From positions 372,001 through 436,000 of the forward strand of contig NTMA01000025.1 of the NCBI GenBank assembly GCA_002917075.1: a stretch of DNA of 64,000 nucleotides, given 5' to 3'. The notes under the pieces were generated by a model. That model saw only the letters and a list, made by a program, of their open reading frames with translations, had not been told where the DNA came from and ran no database searches. Of the stretch, positions 33,958 to 43,136 are shown piece by piece. The first letter of the stretch is position 1, and every line of letters begins with the position of its first letter. Origin of the DNA: Hawksworthiomyces lignivorus. Taxonomy: Eukaryota > Ascomycota > Sordariomycetes > Ophiostomatales > Ophiostomataceae. Both the position numbers and the translations under genes were made by a program.

Positions 33958-34167
33958 AGATGTAAGGTATGGCTTGCACGAAAAAGCGAGGTTCGTGGTA
34001 CTTCCGTTATTAAATAACTACTCCAATGCAACAAACGCGGATGGCGGAGACATAATGATAAGGTATACGCAGTAGTATTAAAGTGGCTGTTGGAGAATTT
34101 CCTCATTTGCGACTGAGCCTCTCAAACTGAAACCACACTTGGCCCAAACATACTGCCACCAAGCTAT

Positions 34168-34176
34168 TTCCACCGG
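34168..34176 (+). promoter_or_regulatory. YTCCACCGG motif, copy 2
   Basis: TTCCACCGG about 60 bp upstream of the decarboxylase start codon; shares 11 bp with copy 1. Confidence 0.3.
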
Positions 34177-34231
34177 AGGCTCCTTTTCATCGTCCTAACC
34201 AGTTTTTGGCAATTCCAAGACCATAATCAAA

Positions 34232-34817
34232 ATGTCTTCCGGTTCTGATGATCTTTTTGAGCAGGGGCTCAAGAATCGTCGACAAGTCGTCGGTGATGTC
34301 TATGTTGATGCTGCGCTGAAGAATGGATCTTCAGAGTTTGCTTATCCTGGTCAGCAGCTGGTTACAGAGTAAGAAAATGCTCTCGTCTATGATCCAAGGT
34401 GTAACCCACGACTAATATTATTCGTCAAGATGGTGTTGGGGTAATGTGTGGTCGCGCCCAGGCTTGACTTTCAAGCAAAGAAGTCTTCTTAGTAAGTTTA
34501 CACCCCTGGTCACATCCGAGCTTTGAAAGCTAGTCTCTTGTGTGTCACTAATCATCCTCCGACGCTTAGATCTTGGCATGCTAGTTGCTTTGAAGAGCTG
34601 GCCAGAACTGGGTGTCCATGTTCGCGGTGCTATTAACAATGGACTAACGGAGGTTGAAATTCGGGAGGCCATTCTCCAGACCACGATCTACTGTGGAGTC
34701 CCAGCTGGTGTGGAGGCAATGAAGGTTGCTACGAAGACCATTGAAGACATGATTGCCAAAGGTGAACACAAGAGAGAGCTAGCCACTGTTTCTCCTCTTA
34801 TTAACAAGTCGGCATAA
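34232..34817 (+). pseudogene. Carboxymuconolactone decarboxylase-like protein, frameshifted by one base as sequenced
   Basis: Three exons: 34232-34368, 34429-34491 and 34570-34817. Joined they read as a CMD/AhpD-like protein of about 148 aa: FAYPGQQLVTEWCWG (residues about 38-52), NVWSRPGLTFKQRSLLNLGML, then [35 protein letters not shown]. Cys and His in this last region are typical of the family. Both introns have proper ends, but exon 2 is one base too long for its flanking phases. The surplus is in the G run at 34437-34441 (five G; four would keep frame), which brings a stop at the following TAA. Family members decarboxylate gamma-carboxymuconolactone or act as AhpD-type reductases. Either the gene is freshly broken or the run is a sequencing error. 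Confidence 0.8.
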
Positions 34818-35432
34818 AACTACACTAAATCACGCGTGTTTTCATAAAATAATCTTCTGATCTCATGAAAAGTAGTTAATTACTACATGCCATTGTAGCG
34901 AGTGACCCTGAGCTGTCAGAAATTAGATGCCATACTTGTTATACCTTATCAAATCATATAACATAGAATAAAAAACTTGTCATTTTCTTCTCCAACAATA
35001 TACTAGATCTGCATGGCTGACTTCCTATGTACCTCTCACTGGCAGCCACAAGAAAAAGCTAATAACGGCGAGGTCTCTTAAAGCTTAGCCCCTACATTCA
35101 AGCGCTAACGCTATGTGAAATGTAGCGAGGTTTCATTACCCCACAACCCATGAGCCGTTAGTGCGTGTCCCCATGGGGAGGACATATCCTGAATTTTGAG
35201 GAGATTAGAAAGTTATGATGCGGAGCTGTGCAGTTTGCTTTTGAGAGATCAGTTTGACAGGGCTAAGCTTACCAACAAATATTAAAAGGCGTTTCTTCCC
35301 CAAGGCATTTTATATTATACATAAACTTGAGGTCTACCGTTTTTAGTATTTGGTATCGTTGCATCATTACTGCCTTCTACAATTTTCAAGCCTCGTCAGT
35401 CTTGTCTCTGACAACGACTGGTATTAGCTATC
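34818..35432. other. Intergenic
   Basis: 615 bp, promoter side of the sugar-type carrier. A GGGGTAAT element lies in reverse at about 35134-35141. Nothing else. Confidence 0.55.
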
Positions 35433-37201
35433 ATGGCCTCCAGTAATAATCGATATAATTTCCTTATCATCTTCTTTGTGGCCCTTGGCTCATTCACTTA
35501 TGGCTTCAATTCTGCTATTATTGGTTCCGTCTACGGGCTTTCATCTTTCCTCGACTACTTTGAATTGAATGCCGTGGGTGACAATGCCTCCCGAGCGAAC
35601 GCACTGATTGGAGGTAAATATTGATTTCCGTTTGGAGCCTTGTATGCCTCACAGAATGCGCGCTAACAAATGGGTGTTGCAAATAGCGACCAATGGTCTC
35701 TTCTCTGCTGGAGGATTCTTTGGCTGTCTCATTGTGCCACCACTGCTCGATAGCCTCAGTCGACGGAGGACCATCCAGATCACGTCGATTGTCTGCATCA
35801 TCTCTGCGGCTCTTCAGGCCGGCTCCGTTCACATTGGTATGTTCCTGGTTGCTCGATTCATAAATGGAATCGGCGTCGGCATGATGGATGTGACGGTGCC
35901 CATTTACCAGTCAGAGATTTCACCAGCCAAGAAGCGTGGCAGGATGGTCGGCTCCCATGGATTCCTAGTCGTTGTTGGATATGTAAGATATGATTCGACT
36001 ACTCTTATTTGTCACGCTATAAACACGTGTGGATTGTACTGACGCGCTGCGCACAACATAGGCTCTAGCTGGATGGGCTGGCTATGGCTGCTGGTTCATT
36101 ACGAAAGCGTCTCTGCAATGGCGTCTGTGCCTTGCCTTTCAGATCATCGCCCCGCTGTTGCTTTTCCTTGGCTCTCCTTTCCTTCCGGAGTCGCCCCGAT
36201 GGCTGTGCACAAAGGATCGGACGGGAGATGCGTTCGACGTTCTGTGCAAACTGCATGCTGGAAATGCTCCCGGGGACACTTCTTTTGCTCAGGCAGAGCT
36301 GGAGAGTATCCGCAAGCAGATCCAAATCGATGCGCAGAAACTTGGCGAGGGAGGATGGAAAGGCATTCTGTCAAACAAAGCTTACCGCAAGCGGTTGCTG
36401 TACGGCTTTTTGGTGCAGTGAGTATCCACCATATGACCCTCCTACGGGAGGCACAGAAACAACGTTTATAAATCGCTTACTTACTTTTTTTCAAGGTGCA
36501 TGGCACAGTCGACTGGTGTGCTTGTTGTAAACAACTACCAAGTTCTGCTCTACAATAGCTTGGGCCTCTATGGCTCGCTTCCCCTTCTGTTGTATGCCTG
36601 CTACGACACTTGGGCCGCCACCATGAACTTTGTCAACAGTCTGATCTTGGACCGACTCGGCCGTATCCCGATTATGACGACTGGACTGATCGGCTGCTCG
36701 CTGTCTCTGTCCTGCTTCGCCGCCATGGTTGCAAATTTCGCCGGCACGACCAACAAAGTCGGCAACGGATTTGGCGTCTTCTTCCTCTATCTCTTCGTGA
36801 CCTTTTATGGAGGCAGCATGGACGCATCGTCCTACGTGTACTGCTCTGAGATTTTCCCCACCCATATTCGTGCGCACGGCGTTGGTGTCAGCGTGTCCGG
36901 ACTGTTCCTGATGACTGTTGTCTACACGGTGCCCGCGCCGACGGCCTTTGACCACATTGGGTGGAAATATTATCTCATTTTCATAATCATTCCCTGGATC
37001 GGTGCATTCCTGTTTAAAATGTACTTCCCAGAGACCGCTAATCTGTCGCTTGAGGAGATTGGTGGTCTCTTTGGTGATGAAGTGGTACATGAGGTCTTGG
37101 ATTCTTCAGAAGCGGAGAAGACAGGAGACGAATACAACACCCCGGAGCACACAATCTCCTCGACACCGAAGGAAGTTGCTGGCCACATTGAAAGTGTTTG
37201 A
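35433..37201 (+). CDS. MFS sugar-porter-family transporter
   Basis: Four exons: 35433-35613, 35687-35982, 36062-36417 and 36496-37201. Introns are 73-79 bp and phase is kept, giving 512 aa with 12 predicted helices. Sugar-porter signatures: SLSRRRTIQITSIV after TM2, ARFINGIGVGMMDVTVPIYQSEISPAKKRGRM (R-x-x-x-G-x-G-x-G and PxYxSEIxPxxxRG), FLPESPRWL before the central loop, and FPETANLSLEEIGGLF after TM12 (PETKGxxLEEI type). It probably imports a polyol, sugar acid or related carbon source rather than exporting a toxin. Its position between the decarboxylase and the semialdehyde dehydrogenase suggests uptake of the pathway's substrate. The C-terminal tail (about 45 aa) is acidic and Ser/Thr-rich. 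Confidence 0.92.
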
Positions 37202-38119
37202 ATAGAACCCCTGAGGTTAAAGGCAGAGGCAACGCTGCAAGGCTGCAATTATGCTAGTAAGGTTGATTTGTTTCCATCTCTTCTTGTTATTATACCATAA
37301 TCAATTCCGAAAATCAACCAGTTTCCACAAAATCCTATATATAGCGGGTGAACCATCCGCCTAGAGCAAGAAATGACAAGAATGTTAGAAACAAGAATTT
37401 GGACCATAAGCATTGGAACAAGAAAAAACCTTTAGGTATTGGTGCAGAGTCATCGCAAGTCATATCATCAGTTTCAAGCGAAAAAAGAGTGTCTGAGGTT
37501 ATATAAGCTACCATGCAGCTTTCAAGAGAATTGACACATAAATTCTTTATTTCCCTCATTTTTCCGAAAGACACTGGTTTACACTACAATCAAACTCCGT
37601 GCTCGGAGTCCTCGTCTACAGCTAGAAGTTTCTCCACTTGAAGAGCGCAGCTTTGGTGCTTCATTTTTCACTAGGAAATAGATCCAATGATCTCGTAATA
37701 CATACCACAAGAGGACAATAGACGAGCTGCGTTGAAATCACAGCAAAAAGAGCTTCTGAATCTTTGTGAAATTATAAAAGTCAATACTAGCGAATGAGAT
37801 CAAAGCTCATATGCCGATTTGATTACTCCTAAAACCAACGTTTTTTTCACTCACTTGTTTGACGAACAAAGAGTATCCGAGGTACTCCGTAGTTTGGATC
37901 GTAAAAAAGTTTTATTGGGGTAAAAAATTACTTATTATGGCAATTGTATCCGACACCTGCTCGTAGGGTTTTGGCACCGTTAACAAGGGCTCTAAATCTG
38001 CCGGAGAGTCGTATGATAGAACCTCTAAATTTTTTTTTTTTCGTAAATACGCAACACAGTCAGTGTTTCTGTCAAAATACACAACAACCCCATTTGACTT
38101 AAACGATCATCTCATAAAA
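37202..38119. other. Intergenic, promoter of aldehyde dehydrogenase
   Basis: 918 bp. GGGGTAAAAAA lies at 37917-37927 and TACTCCGTA just before it at 37883-37891, about 200-235 bp upstream of the dehydrogenase start. No gene. Confidence 0.55.
37917..37927 (+). promoter_or_regulatory. Recurrent GGGGTAAAAAA motif, copy 2
   Basis: About 200 bp upstream of the aldehyde dehydrogenase. Extends to GGGGTAAAAAATTA, identical to copy 1 on the other strand. Confidence 0.3.
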
Positions 38120-39774
38120 ATGGCTTCTCCTCTTCAGAGTTTACAAGACCAGTCGCTGCTAATAACGTCCGGACTTATTGCAGGACAATGGCGCGCTCCC
38201 GGCAAGGTGTTTCCCGTGTATGAGCCAGCCACGGGAACGGTGTTAAGCAACTGTGCGGATCTTGGACGGCAAGACTTCCTGGACGCTATAGACAGCGCCG
38301 AAACTGGCACCAAGACTTTTTTTGCAAAGACAACAGCAAAAGAGCGCGGCATTCTGTTGCGCAAATGGTTTGATCTGGTGATTGCCAATCAGGATGACTG
38401 TACGTCAAAACCTACCTGCTATACTGTCGAATTGGTGCGCTTGGCAGTGAAAGGGCACACATATTGACACTTGTTTGGTTTTCTAGTGGCCAAAATCCTG
38501 TCTCTCGAGAATGGCAAAACATTTGCTGAAGCAAAGGGAGAAGTTCTTTATGCGGCGTCTTTCATCTCGTGGTTTGCTGAGGAGGCGACACGCAGCTACG
38601 GAGATACGATTCCGTCGTCTTACCCCAACGCTACCGTCCTCACGTACAAGATGCCTGTTGGCGTATGCGGCATCATCACCCCGTGGAATTTCCCAGCAGC
38701 CATGATTACGCGCAAGATCGCGCCCGCCCTGGCTGCTGGATGCTCTGTTGTCATTAAGCCGCCCAGCGAGACGCCCTTCAGTGCGCTCGCTCTCGCAAAG
38801 CTAGCTCTGGTTGCTGGTCTGCCCGCGGACTGCATCCATGTGGTCCCTACCAAGGACCGAGAAGCCTCAATGGAGCTGGCGACCAATCCCAAGGTCAAGA
38901 AGCTGAGCTTTACCGGCTCCACGGCAGTGGGGAAAATTCTGACTAAAGCTGCCGCCGGCACCATGAAGCGGGTCAGCATGGAGCTGGGAGGAAATGCTCC
39001 ATTTATCGTTTTTGACGATGCCGATCTTGACCGAGCTGCTGACGGTGCAATGATCTGCAAGTTCCGCTGCTCTGGGCAGACATGCGTGGTAAGGGATCCA
39101 TCTCACCAAGATTTTGTTGCGAGTGGGGGATGATTCATGCATTGAACCACATTTTCCGAAAGGTATCACTAACAAATAAATTACAGTGCGCAAACAGACT
39201 TCTGGTGCACGAGAAGGTCAAGGATGCATTTGCAGCCAAGCTTGTCCAACGGACCAACGCGCTGAAGCTTGGCCGAGGCATCGACGAAGGGGTTACTCAG
39301 GGCCCTCTCGTTAACGCTGCTGCGGTTAAAAAGGTAGATGAGCATGTAAAAGATGCGCTCAGCAAGGGTGGCGTCCTCCACGCTGGCGGAAAAGCACCTG
39401 CTCTCCCTGGCTTCTTCTATGAGCCAACGGTCATTAGCAACGCGACAAAGGATATGAAAGTCGCCACCGACGAGACGTTCGGTCCGCTAGCGGCTCTCTT
39501 CACGTTCAAGACGGAAGAAGAGGCGGTGCAGCTGGCCAACGACACGGAATTCGGTCTGGCAGGATACTTCTTCAGCCAGAACATAGACCGCATTATGCGT
39601 GTCGCTAGCCAGCTTGAGTGTGGCATGGTCGGCGTGAACACGGGACTGATCAGCGCCGCCGAAACCCCCTTCGGAGGCGTAAAGGAAAGTGGCCTGGGCC
39701 GAGAGGGCAGCAAGTATGGCATGGCTGAATACCAGAACATCAAGGCAGTTACCATTGCATCTGCTCCAGCTTGA
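38120..39774 (+). CDS. Aldehyde dehydrogenase, succinate-semialdehyde dehydrogenase type
   Basis: Three exons: 38120-38399, 38487-39088 and 39187-39774; introns 87 and 98 bp; 489 aa, the usual length. It oxidises an aldehyde (probably succinic or a related dicarboxylic semialdehyde) to the acid with NAD(P)+. Catalytic residues are clear: TPWNFPAAM (about 158-166) and IKPPSETPFSA in the cofactor site, FTGSTAVGK (235-243), the base E259 in MELGGNAP, and the nucleophile C293 in GQTCV at the end of exon 2, followed by CANR in exon 3, the SSADH-subfamily form. The C-terminal ETFGPLAALF and TPFGGVKESGLGREGSKYG are intact. It is followed in the same direction by a zinc alcohol dehydrogenase; together they would convert an alcohol to a carboxylic acid. 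Confidence 0.94.
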
Positions 39775-40005
39775 GTCCAAACCTGAGCCCAAGCTATGAC
39801 CAATGTCTGACTAGTTTAGTTTGTACTGACTGAGGTCACAATCAACTGTTTTCTTGCCCGCCAATCCCCACCCCTCAAGCTTCTCCGTAAAGTTCCCCAC
39901 AGTGACACGCAACTATTGCGTGTGCTATCATATGACGCCAGGTATGATAATTCCATTAGGCTACAATGAAAATGCCGAGCAGAGCGGAGGGCAAAAAGTT
40001 AAACT

Positions 40006-40019
40006 GGGGTTAAAACCCC
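40006..40019. promoter_or_regulatory. Inverted repeat GGGGTT-AA-AACCCC
   Basis: Perfect 6-bp arms around AA, about 425 bp upstream of the alcohol dehydrogenase start; could be a dimeric regulator site. No binding evidence. Confidence 0.3.
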
Positions 40020-40050
40020 AAATCTTGGAATACGACGTGCGAGCTTACTT

Positions 40051-40059
40051 CCGGTGGAG
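40051..40059 (-). promoter_or_regulatory. YTCCACCGG motif, copy 3
   Basis: Reverse-strand CTCCACCGG, 385 bp upstream of the alcohol dehydrogenase. Confidence 0.3.
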
Positions 40060-40080
40060 CCCGGCTATGCATACCAAATT

Positions 40081-40091
40081 GGGGTAAAAAA
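40081..40091 (+). promoter_or_regulatory. Recurrent GGGGTAAAAAA motif, copy 3
   Basis: About 350 bp upstream of the alcohol dehydrogenase start; the preceding TT is shared with copy 2. Confidence 0.3.
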
Positions 40092-40347
40092 TGTACTCCT
40101 CATTCCGGGGGTCCTCCACCAATCTAACTGATTGGACATGATTCCAGGATCTGGCAAAAGCTAGCACCCCTCCATCAGGATTTGCTGTCGCTGCTATTGG
40201 AGGAACCCCATTCAATACATAGTATTTCTCTTGAACTTGCCAACCACAGTAGCATCCTGTAGAAGAATTGTTGGCGAGAGTATGCCATAGCTACGTTGAT
40301 AGAATACAGACTCATCAGGCAACTAGACCATCCAGGGAGCAAACGAC

Positions 40348-40356
40348 TTCCACCGG
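40348..40356 (+). promoter_or_regulatory. YTCCACCGG motif, copy 4
   Basis: TTCCACCGG, 87-95 bp upstream of the alcohol dehydrogenase start codon. Confidence 0.3.
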
Positions 40357-40442
40357 CGCTTAACTTCAGGAAAGGCGTTGTCATCTTATATTACATTGAA
40401 ATTGAAGAAACCGTGCCTGGACAGCTACTCATAGCTATCAGA

Positions 40443-41564
40443 ATGGCTGATTCTGGGGCCACATCTGGCACAATGCTAGCGGCAGTGGTTGAACGATTTG
40501 GCGAGCCGTACGCTATTAAGCAAATTCCACGCCCCGGAATTCCTCAAGGTTACGATTTGCTCGTTAAGGTCCTAGCAGCATCGTATTGCCACACCGATGC
40601 CGTCTTTGTCGCCGGTGGCATGGCACAGGGCTTGCCACGTGTTGGCTGCCACGAATTTGCAGGCGAAATAGTCGAAATTGGCCCGCAGGTCTCTCCGGAC
40701 AGTGGCCTCCATATCGGCGTTACCGTTGGGGTACCCGGCCGCGCGTATCACCCGTGCGGCTCCTGCTACGAGTGCACACATTCGGAAAAGCCTGGCTACT
40801 CTCCGTATTGCCCGCACGCAGGGAACCTCGGACTGACGCGTGACGGCGGCTTTCAAGAATACTGCTTAGTAGATAGCAGACAAATAGCGCCAGTCCCAGA
40901 GGGGCTGACTGCCGTGCAGACGGCACCTCTGATGTGTGCCGGCCTGACCATCTGGTCTGCGCTGCAGCACGAGAAAGTCCGAAACGCGAGCAAGGTGGCC
41001 ATAATTGGTGCTGGTGGTGGCCTCGGCCACCTAGGCGTCCAGTTCGCCGCGCATCAGGGCAAGGAGGTGCTTGCCATAGATGCAAGCGACAACTCGCTCG
41101 ACCTGCTGAAACGCATCCAAGCCACCATGGGTACCGCGGGCCAGCGGGTGCACATTGCCGATGCACGTAAAGACTCTATCCAAGCTCTGCGTGCGTTGAT
41201 GCAAGAGGACACGGCGGGAAAGCCTGCTTCAGAGCTTGGACTAGACGCGGCAATATTGCTACCAGAATCACAAGCGGCATTCGATACGGGCATGTCACTT
41301 CTCCGTAATCATGGCGCAATGGTAGTCGTCAGCTTTCCCAAGAAGAAATTTGAAGTGAGCGCAGGCGATCTTGTTTTCCGCGATATCGCATTAGTCGGCA
41401 GTCTCGTCGGTACGAATCGCCAGCTGAGGGAGATGCTTGACTTTTGCAACACGCACGGCGTTTCTGCACAAATCAAGACGTTCCCCCTCAGAGAGTTAAA
41501 CAATCTTGTGGAAGAATCGCACCACGGCTTTGGCGGAAAACTAGTCGTAGACATGACATTATAG
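40443..41564 (+). CDS. Zinc-dependent alcohol dehydrogenase (MDR family)
   Basis: 373 aa, single exon. ATG 40443 is chosen because the similarity begins there (MLAAVVERFGEPYAIKQIP), although the frame is open further upstream. Catalytic zinc ligands: C49 (YCHTD), H70-E71 (GCHEFAGE, with Cys where Gly is usual) and C165 (LMCAGLT). Structural zinc: C105, C108, C111 and C123 (CGSCYEC...YC). The Rossmann motif is GAGGGLGHLGVQ (189-200). It is closest to class I fungal and bacterial alcohol dehydrogenases (AdhP/Adh1 group) and should interconvert an alcohol and an aldehyde with NAD+. It follows the semialdehyde dehydrogenase on the same strand, its upstream region carries the shared motifs of this block, and its stop codon faces the kinase-like gene 144 bp away. 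Confidence 0.92.
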   Translation: MADSGATSGTMLAAVVERFGEPYAIKQIPRPGIPQGYDLLVKVLAASYCHTDAVFVAGGMAQGLPRVGCHEFAGEIVEIGPQVSPDSGLHIGVTVGVPGRAYHPCGSCYECTHSEKPGYSPYCPHAGNLGLTRDGGFQEYCLVDSRQIAPVPEGLTAVQTAPLMCAGLTIWSALQHEKVRNASKVAIIGAGGGLGHLGVQFAAHQGKEVLAIDASDNSLDLLKRIQATMGTAGQRVHIADARKDSIQALRALMQEDTAGKPASELGLDAAILLPESQAAFDTGMSLLRNHGAMVVVSFPKKKFEVSAGDLVFRDIALVGSLVGTNRQLREMLDFCNTHGVSAQIKTFPLRELNNLVEESHHGFGGKLVVDMTL

Positions 41565-41708
41565 ATTCACTCTTTTAGCACGAATGAATGTTTGTCGTCT
41601 AAGTGGATTCAGATTTGTCAGTAATGAGCTATGTAACATGTACATCTTAAAGAAATAATTAATTCAGATTCGACGAGAGAGATAGAAAGAAACCAAGGTC
41701 GAAATACA

Positions 41709-43136
41709 TCAATATCCCCAGCGCTCCAGCCTTTCTTCCAAGTCCATCTGAATCATCTTTTTCATCATAGAAGCACGCTCGATTGTCATTTTTGACCTTA
41801 CTCTTGGCAAGAAAAACAACCCAGGGCTGACGTTCTGAATGAAATAGTGCAATTCTGCTAGCTTGTCTACCCCAGGTAAGTCAATAGGCTGCTTAACCCC
41901 CGCCTCGGAGAATGCCTTGTCTCGCAAACAAGCAACTTCCCAGTCAAAGTCTTCTGCCATCTTCGCCTCATCTGAGACAGCGTCAGGGCCATAAAGGAGG
42001 TAACTGCGACGAGCTTCCATGCTTGGATCAGGAGACGGTGGCGGCAAATGCCCTTGAATTTGTTGAAAAGAATAGAAATATTCATCCATTGGAGATCCGA
42101 TATGGCTGAAGCTGAAGTCGATTAGAGCCGTGATACGGTTTGTCTCTGGATTGAAAAGCAGATTGTGCAGATCTAAAAACGAAGAACTTGGTCAATACTT
42201 TCTATATGATTTTAAAGTGATTACTTGTTATGTATTTTTAACTCTTATAGCTTACCAAAATCTGCATGCACTAAGGTCTGGCGCGGTAGTTCCTCAGTGG
42301 CCTTTTTGAGCAACGGCTCAAATCCATTAGCGACAAACTCATCGATCCGCTTCCGTAGCCCAGAATTCTTCCAACCCTGAACGACGTCGCATTTGTCCAT
42401 AAAACTAAGCTGTGTACTAAGGTACTCTGTGTACAACTCGTGGAATGTGTTGCATGCCTTTGTTGCACCGTGTATTGGGGTCGGCCCTGTGATGATACGC
42501 CCATCGTTTGCTGCAAATGCAAGCCCTCCATAGCCATTAATCGATGCAGGAAGCTTGTAATCTTGTATGAGCTTGAAAATGTGTGCCATCTGATCCAGGA
42601 TACCTTTCTTTCCCTCTAGCGAGAGATTCGCAAAGCCACTGTCATCGGTGAGAGGAACTCCTGGCATATATTCTTGCAAGATCCAGCCTGGTTCGTCGGC
42701 TGTTGCAGACTTCCACCCGTACACTTTTGGAACAATATTTGAATCAATTTCACCAAAAGCATCACGACAAAGAGCCATGGAAGCTACTTCACTCTCCACG
42801 ACAACTTCATCGTTTAGCACAGCATCCGGGCTTGTGAAGCGGATAATCACAGTAGTCACAGTTTGTGGCAAGAGCTCTGTGCCATACGGAGCTGTCTGCT
42901 TTAATCGCTTCGCATTATCGCCCTCTACGGATAATGGCTTGATAGATAGCTTGTATACGACCGAGTTATTTGAAGTCAATTTCGCTGAATCCACAAGCTG
43001 TGTCTGGGTTAGAGCAATAAACACCCAGGAACTTATGCTTCTTAGGTGCAGTCAACTTACCTCACGGCCGAACTGAGTGTTTAGAATTTGGCGAATGACT
43101 TCTGCCTTTTCAGATGTCGATTTATTTTCAGCCATT
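41709..43136 (-). CDS. Aminoglycoside-phosphotransferase/choline-kinase-like protein; frame broken in exon 1 as sequenced
   Basis: Apparent exons: 43136-43061, 42997-42256 and 42172-41709, with good introns (63 and 83 bp). The small-molecule-kinase fold is clear: an N-lobe with NNSVVYKLSIK, GWILQEYMPGVPL (hinge), the catalytic loop LVHADFDLHNLLFN (His, Asp, Asn; split by intron 2) and ALIDFSFSHIG (metal-binding Asp). It would phosphorylate a hydroxyl of an unknown small molecule. Exon 1 starts MAENKSTSEKAEVIRQIL, but the A run at 43080-43083 (four A on the coding strand) puts the rest of exon 1 out of frame, ending in TGA just before the donor. Three A would give a continuous FGRE-to-LVDSAKL join. 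It may be a sequencing error or a recent mutation; otherwise translation would have to begin downstream. Confidence 0.72.

Larger units (their letters stand above)
33252..34231. promoter_or_regulatory. Divergent promoter region, MBL 1 / carboxymuconolactone decarboxylase
   Basis: 980 bp between divergent starts. The 11-mer TTCCACCGGAG occurs at 33949-33959 and again at 34168-34178. Looser GGGGTA-type elements lie near 33850 and 33912 (reverse). No gene. Confidence 0.45.
39775..40442. promoter_or_regulatory. Promoter region of zinc alcohol dehydrogenase
   Basis: 668 bp dense in candidate sites: an inverted repeat GGGGTT-AA-AACCCC at 40006-40019, YTCCACCGG in reverse at 40051-40059 and forward at 40348-40356, and GGGGTAAAAAA at 40081-40091. 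No gene. Confidence 0.45.

Noticed and set aside
30857..41564. Naming block 1 as a benzoxazolinone (FDB) cluster
   Set aside because: The similarity is at family level and from memory; the amidase, N-malonyltransferase and dienelactone hydrolase expected there are not in the window, so no gene symbols were assigned.
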